From the NCBI GenBank assembly GCA_903925515.1, contig CAIYFP010000499.1, positions 1-21,651 on the forward strand: DNA of 21,651 nt, read 5' to 3'. The notes beneath the pieces were generated by a model that did not search any database, was not told the DNA's origin, and was given only the letters and a program-made list of their open reading frames with translations. This DNA is from an uncultured Verrucomicrobiota bacterium. Lineage in GTDB: Bacteria; Verrucomicrobiota; Verrucomicrobiia; Limisphaerales; UBA9464. The position numbers and the translations under genes are program-made. Positions within the stretch are counted from its first letter, which is position 1, and each line of letters opens with the position of its first letter. Below are positions 15,771 through 21,651 of this stretch, in pieces.

Positions 15771-16820
15771 CTAGTCCCTCCGGAACGACCGCAACGCCTC
15801 CACCAGCCTCCATGCCTGGCCCGTTGCGAGCACGTCGGCCGCCCGTTCCCAACCCTCCATGATCGAGCGCGAGGCGTCGGCCACGAACAGGGCGGCGCCG
15901 GCGTTGAGCAGCACGGCGTCCCGCCTCGGCCCCGCGTCGGTGCCGCGCAGCAACCCCTCGATGATCGCCGCGTTGGCATGGCGATCGCCGCCGCGCAGGT
16001 CGGCGAGCGTCGCGGGCAAGAGCGCGAGGCCCTCCGGTCGCCACGTGGACTTGCTGAACCCGCGTTCCTGATGGAACTCCGCGACCGTGTTGTCCCCGAG
16101 CGTGGACAACTCGTCGAGGAAGCCCGCCCCGGGCACGGCCCCGGAAACCACCATGGCGCGCCTCAGCCCAAGGTCCTGCAACGTCCGCGCCATGGGTTCC
16201 ACCAGCTCGGGCCTGGACACGCCAAGGAGCTGCGCGGTGGGACGTGCGGGGTTGAGCAGCGGGCCGAGGAAGTTGAACAACGTGCGCTGGCCGCGTTGCG
16301 CGCACAGGGCGCGGGCGGGGCCGATGTTCCTGAAGGCGGGGTGGAAGCGCGGGGCGAAGAGGAAGGCGAACCGGTGCTCGCGCAGGCTTCGGGCGGCCTC
16401 GTCCGGCGAGAGGTCCACCGGGATCCCCATGGCCTCGAGGACGTCGGCCGAGCCGGACTGGGAGGTGACGGCGCGGTTGCCATGCTTGGCCACGGTCACC
16501 CCGGCGGCCGCACACACGAGCGCCACCGTGGTCGAGATGTTGAACGTGTCGAGCCGGTCGCCACCGGTGCCGCAGACGTCCAGCACCTCGCCGGTGACGT
16601 CGGCGGGGTCGAAGGGCAGGGGAACGGACAAGGCCCGGAGCTCGGCCGCGAAGCCGGCGATCTCGGCCGCCGTCTCGCCCTTGGCGGCCATGGCCGCGAG
16701 GAAGTCTGCCTTGTGCGAGGCCGCCGCCTCCGCGCCCGCCAGCAACGAAACGACCCGGGTGATGTCGGCCCGGGACAGCTCGCGCCCTTCCTGAACCGCC
16801 GCCATGAACTCGCTGAACAT
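15771..16820 (-). CDS. trpD: Anthranilate phosphoribosyltransferase
   Basis: TrpD transfers phosphoribose from PRPP to anthranilate, the second step of tryptophan synthesis. The 349-residue product has the normal length and carries the PRPP-binding CGTGGD (83-88) followed by FNISTTVA. It also has the anthranilate-binding signature KHGNRAVTSQSGSADVLEA (112-130) and the later FNFLGPLLNPARP. Start: ATG at 16820 (an internal ATG at 16805 is less likely). The gene stands alone: no trpC, trpE or trpG lies beside it in the window, unlike classical trp operons. TAGCAT six bases upstream of the ATG is the likely -10 box. It is convergent with the TPR membrane gene (20 bp between stops) and divergent from the RidA-like gene across 206 bp. 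Confidence 0.97.
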   Translation of the reverse strand: MFSEFMAAVQEGRELSRADITRVVSLLAGAEAAASHKADFLAAMAAKGETAAEIAGFAAELRALSVPLPFDPADVTGEVLDVCGTGGDRLDTFNISTTVALVCAAAGVTVAKHGNRAVTSQSGSADVLEAMGIPVDLSPDEAARSLREHRFAFLFAPRFHPAFRNIGPARALCAQRGQRTLFNFLGPLLNPARPTAQLLGVSRPELVEPMARTLQDLGLRRAMVVSGAVPGAGFLDELSTLGDNTVAEFHQERGFSKSTWRPEGLALLPATLADLRGGDRHANAAIIEGLLRGTDAGPRRDAVLLNAGAALFVADASRSIMEGWERAADVLATGQAWRLVEALRSFRRD

Positions 16821-16826
16821 GGTCGC

Positions 16827-16832
16827 ATGCTA
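16827..16832 (-). promoter_or_regulatory. -10-like TAGCAT box, six bases before the trpD ATG
   Basis: On the minus strand the sequence reads TAGCAT, six bases, ATG. With this spacing transcription would begin at or next to the start codon, giving a leaderless trpD mRNA. A weak -35 (TTCCCA, spacer 17) lies upstream. No ribosome-binding site precedes the ATG. No trp leader peptide or attenuator hairpin is seen. Confidence 0.4.
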
Positions 16833-17026
16833 CCCCCGCGGGCGGCCGGTGGGAAATGGCTCGATGTTGCCATGGGCGTCAAAGAACGACAGCCGCGGCC
16901 GCGACCCTGTGGCGGCCGGGCTTGGAGACGGGAGCCGGGGCCCGTCGCGCGGCCCTTGCTGGGGATGTTGCGGGCGATTGCGCCCGCGGCGGGTGAATTG
17001 GCAAACCGACTGCTTTTCACGAGGCG

Positions 17027-17491
17027 ATGTCATTGATCCTTGAGCGACTTCAGGCCATGGGGCTGGAGCTGCCGCGTCCGCCGGCGGCGGGTGGCAACTA
17101 CCTTTCCTTCCGCGTGGCGGGGGACCTTGTGTTCCTGCCGGGCGTGGTGTCGTCATGGAACGGCGAGCTGCGCTTCAAGGGCAAGGTGGGCGAGGCGTTG
17201 TCGGTGGAGCAGGGCTACGAGGGGGCCAAGCTGTGCGCGCTGAACCTCTTGGCGAACCTGCATGCCGCCATCGGGGACCTCGACCGAGTGCGGCAGGTGG
17301 TCTCGGTGACGGGATACGTGAACGGGCCGCTCGGGTTCCCGGACTCGCCCAAGGTCGTGAATGGCGCCTCGGACCTGCTGGTGGCGTTGCTGGGCGACGC
17401 GGGGCGTCATGTGCGGGCGGCGGTGGCGGTCGCGGGCCTTCCCCAGGATGCGGCCGTCGAGGTCCAGATGACGGTGCAGGTGAACCCATGA
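17027..17491 (+). CDS. RidA/YjgF-family protein (longer, putative endoribonuclease-type subfamily)
   Basis: The product has 154 residues, about 25 longer than classical RidA because of an N-terminal extension (ILERLQAMGLELPRPPAAGG). It matches the 'YjgF/chorismate mutase-like' branch, in which NYLSFRVAGDLVFLPGV opens the fold. It continues GYEGAKLCALNLLANLHAAI, VVSVTGYVN and Arg130 in HVRAAVAVAGLPQDAAVEV, the position of the RidA ligand-binding arginine. RidA proteins deaminate reactive 2-aminoacrylate or related enamines; in this subfamily the activity has not been well established. The ATG at 17027 has a close GAGG upstream, one of few Shine-Dalgarno-like sequences here. An acetamidase-family gene follows after 43 bp on the same strand, so both may act in amine/amide detoxification or salvage. 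Confidence 0.9.
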   Translation: MSLILERLQAMGLELPRPPAAGGNYLSFRVAGDLVFLPGVVSSWNGELRFKGKVGEALSVEQGYEGAKLCALNLLANLHAAIGDLDRVRQVVSVTGYVNGPLGFPDSPKVVNGASDLLVALLGDAGRHVRAAVAVAGLPQDAAVEVQMTVQVNP

Positions 17492-17534
17492 ACGCCTGAC
17501 CGATCTCGCCCCATACCTTCCATTCAAGCCGCGC

Positions 17535-18461
17535 ATGCCCATGCTTCATCGAATCGGTCCCCCGCATGTCCACGACCGCTGGAACCGCCGCCTGGACCCC
17601 TCCCTTGAGGTCGAGTCTGGCGACACCGTGGAGTTCGAGTGCCTTGACTCCAGCGGCGGGCAGGTGACGCCCGCGAGCACGCTGGAGGACTACATGCGCA
17701 TCGACCGCGGCAAGATTCACACGATCACCGGCCCGGTCCGGGTGAAGGGGGCGCGTCCGGGCGACGTCCTGGAGGTTCGGGTCCGCCGGGTCGAGCACCA
17801 TGGGTGGGGGTGGACGAGCATCGTGCCCGGCCTTGGGTCGTTGCCGGCGCGTTTCCCGGGGCCGTTCCTCTTCGTCTGGAGGCTGGAGGGCGAGGAAACG
17901 CGCTCGATGCCGGGCATCAGGCTGCCGTTGTCGCCGTTCCTTGGCATCATGGGGGTGGCGCCGGGGGAGGATGGCGAGCTTCGGACGCGCCCGCCGGGGG
18001 CGCATGGCGGCAACCTCGACGTCCGCCAGCTCGTGCCGGGCGCGACGCTTTACCTTCCCGTGTTCAACGAGGGTGCCCTGTTCTCCGCGGGGGATGGCCA
18101 TGCCGCGCAGGGGGACGGGGAGGTTTGCATCAACGGGATCGAGGCGCCGATGACCGCCGAGCTCCAGCTCACCGTCCGGCGCGACTTCCGCATCGCCCAG
18201 CCGTTCGCCGAGCTTCCACCCCAGGTGCAGCGCGGCCCTGACCTCGGCTCATGGGCGTTCATCGAGTCCGCCGAGCAACCCATGGACGCCGTGCGGGGCG
18301 TCATTGGCCGGGCCGTGGACTTCCTCGCGGCCCGCCGTCGCCTGTCGCCGGAGCAGGCGTACGCGCTGTGTTCGGTCGCGCTCGACCTCCGGATTAGCCA
18401 ATGCGTCAACACGCCCTTGGTCACGATCACGGGAACCCTGGCGAAATCCCTCTTCCGCTAG
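17535..18461 (+). CDS. Acetamidase/formamidase-family amidohydrolase
   Basis: The product has 308 residues, of normal length for the bacterial FmdA/AmdA family, which hydrolyses formamide, acetamide or related small amides to ammonia and the acid. Visible family segments are TVEFECLDSSGGQ, the GPVRVKGARPGDVLEVRV strand, and GIMGVAPG. The hallmark metal/substrate region is PPGAHGGNLDVRQL (153-166), followed by LYLPVFNEGALFSAGDGHAA and GDGEVCINGIEAP. There is no signal peptide, so it is cytoplasmic. The ATG at 17535 gives MPMLHRIGPPHVHDRW; an ATG two codons later is equally possible. It lies 43 bp behind the RidA-like gene and 27 bp before the cystatin gene. The exact amide substrate cannot be read from the sequence. 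Confidence 0.93.
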   Translation: MPMLHRIGPPHVHDRWNRRLDPSLEVESGDTVEFECLDSSGGQVTPASTLEDYMRIDRGKIHTITGPVRVKGARPGDVLEVRVRRVEHHGWGWTSIVPGLGSLPARFPGPFLFVWRLEGEETRSMPGIRLPLSPFLGIMGVAPGEDGELRTRPPGAHGGNLDVRQLVPGATLYLPVFNEGALFSAGDGHAAQGDGEVCINGIEAPMTAELQLTVRRDFRIAQPFAELPPQVQRGPDLGSWAFIESAEQPMDAVRGVIGRAVDFLAARRRLSPEQAYALCSVALDLRISQCVNTPLVTITGTLAKSLFR

Positions 18462-18476
18462 GGCGCGCGCCGTCCG

Positions 18477-18482
18477 TAGTCT
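18477..18482 (+). promoter_or_regulatory. -10-like TAGTCT box, six bases before the cystatin ATG
   Basis: TAGTCT is followed by six bases and the ATG at 18489, the same spacing as before trpD and the DUF1501 gene. It lies in the 27-bp gap after the acetamidase stop, so the cystatin gene may have its own leaderless transcript rather than depend on readthrough. The -35 region is weak (TTCCGC). Confidence 0.35.
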
Positions 18483-18488
18483 TGGCGC

Positions 18489-18860
18489 ATGGGAACGTCG
18501 TCCCTCCGTCTCACCCTCTTTCTTGCCGTTGGCCTTGCCGCAGCCGGGTCCTCCATGGGCGCGGCGGAGGCGCCGCGCCCCGGCGGCTACACGGCCGCGC
18601 CGGCGAAGAGCAAGGACGTCGTGACGGCCGCGCGGTTTGCAGTCGAGGCCCATGGGCGGTCCCTCACCAATGGCCCGGCGCTCGCCCTTGAACGCATCGC
18701 ATCCGCCGAGTCCCAGGTCGTGGCCGGCACCCACTACCGCCTGCTGCTCGTCGTGCGCGAGGGCCGGGAGAAGAAGGAGCGATCTGCCGAGGCGGTTGTC
18801 TGGTGGCAACCCTGGCGAACGCCGGACCCGTACCAGCTCACGTCATGGACATGGAAGTGA
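18489..18860 (+). CDS. Secreted cystatin-like cysteine protease inhibitor
   Basis: The product has 123 residues. Residues 1-25 are a Sec signal peptide (SLRLTLFLAVGLAAAGSSMGA). The mature part has every landmark of a type 1/phytocystatin-like domain in the right order: an N-terminal Gly pair (32-33, PRPGGYT), the helix segment AARFAVEAH (47-55, like the plant LARFAV helix), the first inhibitory loop QVVAG (76-80), a strand THYRLLLVVREG, and the second loop with Pro108-Trp109 in WWQPWRTPDPYQL. Cystatins wedge these three elements into the active site of papain-like proteases. There are no cysteines and so no disulfides. It would act in the periplasm or outside the cell. Cystatins are mainly eukaryotic; bacterial members exist but are little studied. 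No papain-like protease gene is in the window, so the target is unknown. Confidence 0.82.
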   Translation: MGTSSLRLTLFLAVGLAAAGSSMGAAEAPRPGGYTAAPAKSKDVVTAARFAVEAHGRSLTNGPALALERIASAESQVVAGTHYRLLLVVREGREKKERSAEAVVWWQPWRTPDPYQLTSWTWK

Positions 18861-18900
18861 CCCGGCGTGTTCCGTGTCCCGCGAAGCAAGCCCACGAGCG

Positions 18901-19137
18901 ATGAATCGTCCCGACCTCAACCCCGCGTCCATCGTGGATGCCCTGCGTCGGCTTGAGGCGGCTGCCGCCGCGAAGAGCAACGTGCTGCCGGTGCTGGGGG
19001 AGCTCGACGCGCTTTGCCGCGGGCTGCCCTCCGACGCCCCGGCCGACCTCCGGCACTACCTCCAGCGCCGGTCCTACGAGAAGGCGCGGCTCTTTCTCGA
19101 GGGACACGACCCGGAGGCCGGGCCATGCCCGCGCTGA
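18901..19137 (+). CDS. Small protein of unknown function upstream of mnmE
   Basis: This 78-residue frame starts with ATG at 18901 and stops 12 bp before the mnmE start. It is predicted helical and charged: NPASIVDALRRLEAAAAAK, then VLPVLGELDALCRGLPSD, and a C-terminal LRHYLQRRSYEKARLFLEGH. The third-position GC is high, as in the neighbouring genes, and the residues look protein-like, so I believe it is translated. No motif identifies it; there is no signal peptide. It lies 40 bp after the cystatin gene and is probably cotranscribed with mnmE, perhaps with translational coupling to the GTG start of mnmE. Confidence 0.65.
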   Translation: MNRPDLNPASIVDALRRLEAAAAAKSNVLPVLGELDALCRGLPSDAPADLRHYLQRRSYEKARLFLEGHDPEAGPCPR

Positions 19138-19149
19138 CCCGACCGCGGC

Positions 19150-20511
19150 GTGTACATCGAGGATACCATCGTCGCGGTTGCCACGCCCCCGGGGACGGGC
19201 GGCCTTGCCGTGCTTCGGGTTTCCGGCCCGGCCGCGTTGGCCGTCGCCGACAAGGCCTTCCGTCCCGGCCGGCCGGGCGCGCCCTTGCCATCGCAGGCGC
19301 CGTCGCATTCGGTGCATCATGGGCATGTCGTGCACGAGGGCATGGTCGTGGACGAGGTGCTGGTCACCGTGCTGAGGGCGCCGAGGACGTACACGCGGGA
19401 GGACACCGTGGAGGTAGGGTGCCATGGGGGCGCATGCGTCACGCGCATGGTGCTGGAGGCGTTCATGGCGGCGGGGGCGCGTCACGCGGCGCCGGGCGAG
19501 TTCACCCGCCGGGCCTTCCTCAACGGGCGCATCGACCTCGCGCAGGCGGAGGCGGTGGCGGACCTGATCCATGCGCGTTCGGCCCGCGCCGCGCTCGCGG
19601 CGGGCGCGCAGTTGTCGGGCTTGCTTTCGCGGAGGATCGAGGCGTTGCGCGAGTCGCTGCTGAACGTTCTGGCCCACCTTGAGGCCCACCTCGACTTTCC
19701 AGACGAGGACATCGACCCCGAGACCGGAGCGCGGCTCGAGGCGCGGGTCGTGCAGGCGCTTTCGGGCGCGCGGGCGCTATCGGATTCTGCCCGGCATGGA
19801 CGACTCCTGCGGGAAGGGGCGCGGGTCGCCATCGTCGGGCCGCCCAACGCGGGCAAGTCGAGCCTGCTGAACGCCTTGCTGGGCGTGGAGCGCGCGATCG
19901 TGTCGGACGTGCCCGGAACGACGCGGGACACGGTCGAGGACATGGCCACGGTGGCGGGGTTCCCGGTGGTGCTGGTGGACACGGCGGGCATCCGGGAGAG
20001 CACCGACGCGATCGAGCTGGAGGGGATGCGGCGGTCGCGGGACGCGGCGCGGGCGGCGGACATGGTGCTGGAGGTCGCCGACGTGACGTTGCCACCTCCG
20101 GGGCCGGGGCCCATGGAGGTCGGGGCGGGCACGGCATGTCTGCGGGTCGCCAACAAGTGTGACATGGCGGAGCACCCGGGCTTCGTCGGGCATCCGGGAT
20201 GGATCCGGGTGAGTTGCCGAACGGGAACAGGATTGGAGGGGCTGCGGGAGGCGATGGCCGCGAGCCTTGGCGGGCCGGGGGGTGGGAGCCATGCGGAGGA
20301 GGTCGCCGTCTCCGCCCGTCATCAAGACGCGTTGCGACGTTCGATGGAGGGGATGACGGCGGCGTTGGAGTCGATGCGGGCAGGGCGTGCGTTGGACTTG
20401 GTGGCGGCGGATCTTCGGGTGGCATGGAATGCCGTGGGAGAGGTCGCGGGGAAGACGACGACCGAGGACTTGCTGGACCGCATCTTCAGCACGTTCTGCA
20501 TCGGGAAGTAG
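19150..20511 (+). CDS. mnmE: tRNA uridine-5-carboxymethylaminomethyl modification GTPase
   Basis: MnmE (TrmE) works with MnmG to add the cmnm5 group to wobble U34 of certain tRNAs. The 453-residue product has the family length. It has the N-terminal formyl-THF-binding domain (DTIVAVATPPGTGGLAVLRV; EFTRRAFLNGRIDLAQAEAV) and the helical domain. The inserted G domain has G1 GPPNAGKSS (230-238), the G2 region DVPGTTRD, G3 DTAG (277-280) and G4 NKCD (335-338). The protein ends in the conserved redox-type tetrad CIGK (450-453). The start is a GTG at 19150, giving MYIEDTIVAVATPP; no better ATG lies near. It follows the 78-residue gene by 12 bp. A 9-bp inverted repeat lies directly after the stop. 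All catalytic motifs are intact. Confidence 0.98.
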   Translation: MYIEDTIVAVATPPGTGGLAVLRVSGPAALAVADKAFRPGRPGAPLPSQAPSHSVHHGHVVHEGMVVDEVLVTVLRAPRTYTREDTVEVGCHGGACVTRMVLEAFMAAGARHAAPGEFTRRAFLNGRIDLAQAEAVADLIHARSARAALAAGAQLSGLLSRRIEALRESLLNVLAHLEAHLDFPDEDIDPETGARLEARVVQALSGARALSDSARHGRLLREGARVAIVGPPNAGKSSLLNALLGVERAIVSDVPGTTRDTVEDMATVAGFPVVLVDTAGIRESTDAIELEGMRRSRDAARAADMVLEVADVTLPPPGPGPMEVGAGTACLRVANKCDMAEHPGFVGHPGWIRVSCRTGTGLEGLREAMAASLGGPGGGSHAEEVAVSARHQDALRRSMEGMTAALESMRAGRALDLVAADLRVAWNAVGEVAGKTTTEDLLDRIFSTFCIGK

Positions 20512-20512
20512 G

Positions 20513-20566
20513 GCGTCCGGCGACGGGCATGCGGCAGGGAGGGATGGAAGAGGGCAAGCCGGACGC
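20513..20566 (+). terminator. Inverted repeat after mnmE (long loop)
   Basis: GCGTCCGGC (20513-20521) and GCCGGACGC (20558-20566) are perfect 9-bp arms separated by 36 bases, beginning two bases after the mnmE stop. There is no T tract. It may end mnmE transcription as a GC-rich hairpin or may be a chance match in GC-rich DNA. Confidence 0.35.
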
Positions 20567-20637
20567 GAGCCGCGCGCGCGGGAAGGCGCTCATTTTCGTG
20601 GATTTCGCGGGATGGCGAGCGGATGGGGCAGGAGCCT

Positions 20638-20662
20638 CCGGGGCTGCGGTGGCGAGCCCCGG
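20638..20662 (-). terminator. GC-rich hairpin just after the pseudopilin gene
   Basis: CCGGGGCT (20638-20645) and AGCCCCGG (20655-20662) form a perfect 8-bp stem with a 9-base loop, starting seven bases beyond the pseudopilin stop on the minus strand. It is followed by no T run. Position and stem strength make it a good candidate terminator for the pseudopilin, possibly bidirectional with mnmE. Confidence 0.5.
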
Positions 20663-20668
20663 CACGCG

Positions 20669-21409
20669 TCACCACCATGCGTTGGTGGGGTTGGCCGGGG
20701 CGGACCAGAAGGGGTCGGTGTCGGGGCGGACGGGGAACTTGTAGCCCTCGACGTGGAGGTCGCCGAAGAGGACGTTGGCGAGGCTTTTGCCCTTGTAGTT
20801 GTGCCAGAGGCTCTTGCCCTCGGTCCACCCGCGGTTGGGGTGCCAGATCCAGTCGCCCTGGATGATCTTGTTGACGGGGCTGAGGGCGATCTCGGAGGAC
20901 TTCATGGACTGGCCGTCGTAGGAGTTGGGGTTGCCCGCGACGTTGCCGGTGATGCGCTTGGTGCGGGCGAAATCGACGGCCCATTCCATGAGGTAGCTGT
21001 TGCCGAACTGCATGTAGCAGTTGGTGGTCCGGACGCCGCGGACGCGGTCGGAGAAGATGTCGCCCTTGTCGGAGGGGCAGCGGAAGATCTCGGGGCTTCC
21101 CTGATAGCGGAAGAGGGGCCGGTTGGTCATGGCGGTGAAGACGTCATAGGTGCCGTTCTTCCCGCCGGAGGAGGCCCAGTCGCGGCAGAGGGGGTACCAG
21201 TCGCGGTTGTCGTCGGCGTACATCTGGAAGGCGAGGCCGACCTGTTTCTGGTTGGAGATGCACTTGATGGCCTGGGCCTTGGACTTGGCGCGGGACAGGG
21301 CCGGGAGAAGCATGCCGGCGAGGATGGCGATGATGGCGATGACGACGAGCAGCTCGATGAGCGTGAAGGCGAGGCGGGCGGGCAACGCCTTGAGACGCGG
21401 GGAGTTCAT
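20669..21409 (-). CDS. Type II secretion/type IV pilin-like pseudopilin (general secretion pathway G-like)
   Basis: The product has 246 residues. The class III signal has a short basic leader (MNSPRLKALPARLA), a cleavage point after Ala14, and the mature N-terminus FTLIELLVVIAIIAILAG with Glu at +5, as needed for pseudopilin assembly. A long hydrophobic helix follows (LLPALSRAKSKAQAIKCISN). The C-terminal globular domain has FRCPSDKGD and NYKGKSLANVLFGDLHVEGY, ending in NPTNAWW. FGDLHVEGY is akin to the 'H-x-DG' lines of the large Planctomycetota/Verrucomicrobiota DUF1559-like family. Many such genes occur per genome and their roles are largely unknown. The ATG at 21409 has GGAA upstream. It stands alone in the window, convergent with mnmE. 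Whether it forms a pilus, a secretion pseudopilus or something else cannot be told. Confidence 0.92.
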   Translation of the reverse strand: MNSPRLKALPARLAFTLIELLVVIAIIAILAGMLLPALSRAKSKAQAIKCISNQKQVGLAFQMYADDNRDWYPLCRDWASSGGKNGTYDVFTAMTNRPLFRYQGSPEIFRCPSDKGDIFSDRVRGVRTTNCYMQFGNSYLMEWAVDFARTKRITGNVAGNPNSYDGQSMKSSEIALSPVNKIIQGDWIWHPNRGWTEGKSLWHNYKGKSLANVLFGDLHVEGYKFPVRPDTDPFWSAPANPTNAWW

Positions 21410-21651
21410 GAATTCCAGACTGCGCCGGATCCTGGGCGGTGTGCAAGGTCGTGGGCAGAACCCTGATCCGCACGTAAGAGGCTTTTCGGCTCATGGCTCC
21501 GGCCATGGACGCGGATGGAGTGGGCTACGGATGGATCCCAAGGACCCCATCCGTTCACCCTCTCCAAAAAGCCCGGGCATCCCCATGCAGGGGAATGACG
21601 CCATGGCCCCCCGAAGGACGGACCGCATGGGATCCCTTGCTCGAAACCGAA
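21410..21651. other. Non-coding stretch upstream of the pseudopilin, with one hairpin
   Basis: No coding frame of quality is visible in these 242 bases. ACGGATGG (21527-21534) and CCATCCGT (21547-21554) form a perfect 8-bp inverted repeat with a 12-base loop. It could be a terminator of a gene beyond the window or a binding site. TTGCAC near 21455-21460 (minus strand) could be a -35 for the pseudopilin, but no good -10 accompanies it. Confidence 0.4.

Noticed and set aside
1..21651. CRISPR array, insertion sequences, prophage or toxin-antitoxin genes
   Set aside because: No regularly spaced direct repeats, transposase or integrase motifs, or typical small paired genes were seen on either strand.

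Overview
The window is a GC-rich (roughly two-thirds G+C by eye), gene-dense piece of chromosome from a Gram-negative-type bacterium, most likely of the Planctomycetota/Verrucomicrobiota group and best fitting Verrucomicrobiota. The clues are a Kdo-activating enzyme and four predicted lipoproteins (so there is an LPS-bearing outer envelope), a Tat-type DUF1501 protein, a pseudopilin with the FTLIELLVVIAIIAILA-style N-terminus common in that group, and a C-terminal-heme cytochrome lipoprotein. Shine-Dalgarno sequences are rare, and three transcription-unit starts show a -10-like TAGNNT box exactly six bases before ATG. There is no rRNA, tRNA, CRISPR array or insertion sequence; most of the window is core chromosome.

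Left part (1-7008, minus strand, read right to left): a class I aminotransferase; a TlyA-type rRNA methyltransferase; an envelope lipoprotein group consisting of an LpoB-like protein, a COG3014-like TPR lipoprotein that is frameshifted here, and a YcfL-like lipoprotein; then kdsB, a small MerR-like predicted regulator, a monoheme cytochrome lipoprotein, a secreted coiled-coil protein, and the N-terminus of a probable exported protein that leaves the window. The LpoB/COG3014/YcfL set resembles one known in gammaproteobacteria, where LpoB activates a peptidoglycan synthase. Its position next to kdsB makes this an envelope-biogenesis block.

Middle (7009-11451): a divergent intergenic region, then a DUF1501 protein whose last ~30 codons are displaced by a one-base deletion in a G run, and, convergent to it, a large SF2 (Ski2/Suv3-like) helicase with motif II DEYQ and a C-terminal cysteine cluster. 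The helicase is divergent from guaA.

Right part (11452-20511, mostly plus strand): guaA is followed after 4 bases by a TPR-AAA+ ATPase and then by a TPR membrane protein whose start region carries a 7-bp tandem repeat. An isolated trpD on the minus strand follows. Next come a RidA-type protein, an acetamidase/formamidase-family protein, a secreted cystatin-like protein with all three inhibitory elements of the family, a 78-residue unknown and mnmE.

Right edge: a pseudopilin gene on the minus strand, with a strong hairpin just after its stop, and 240 bp of apparently non-coding DNA. The observations most worth following are the bacterial cystatin, the out-of-clade LpoB/COG3014/YcfL operon, the two frameshifts that share an ATGGGG context, the leaderless-type promoter signature, and the guaA/TPR-AAA/TPR-membrane cluster.
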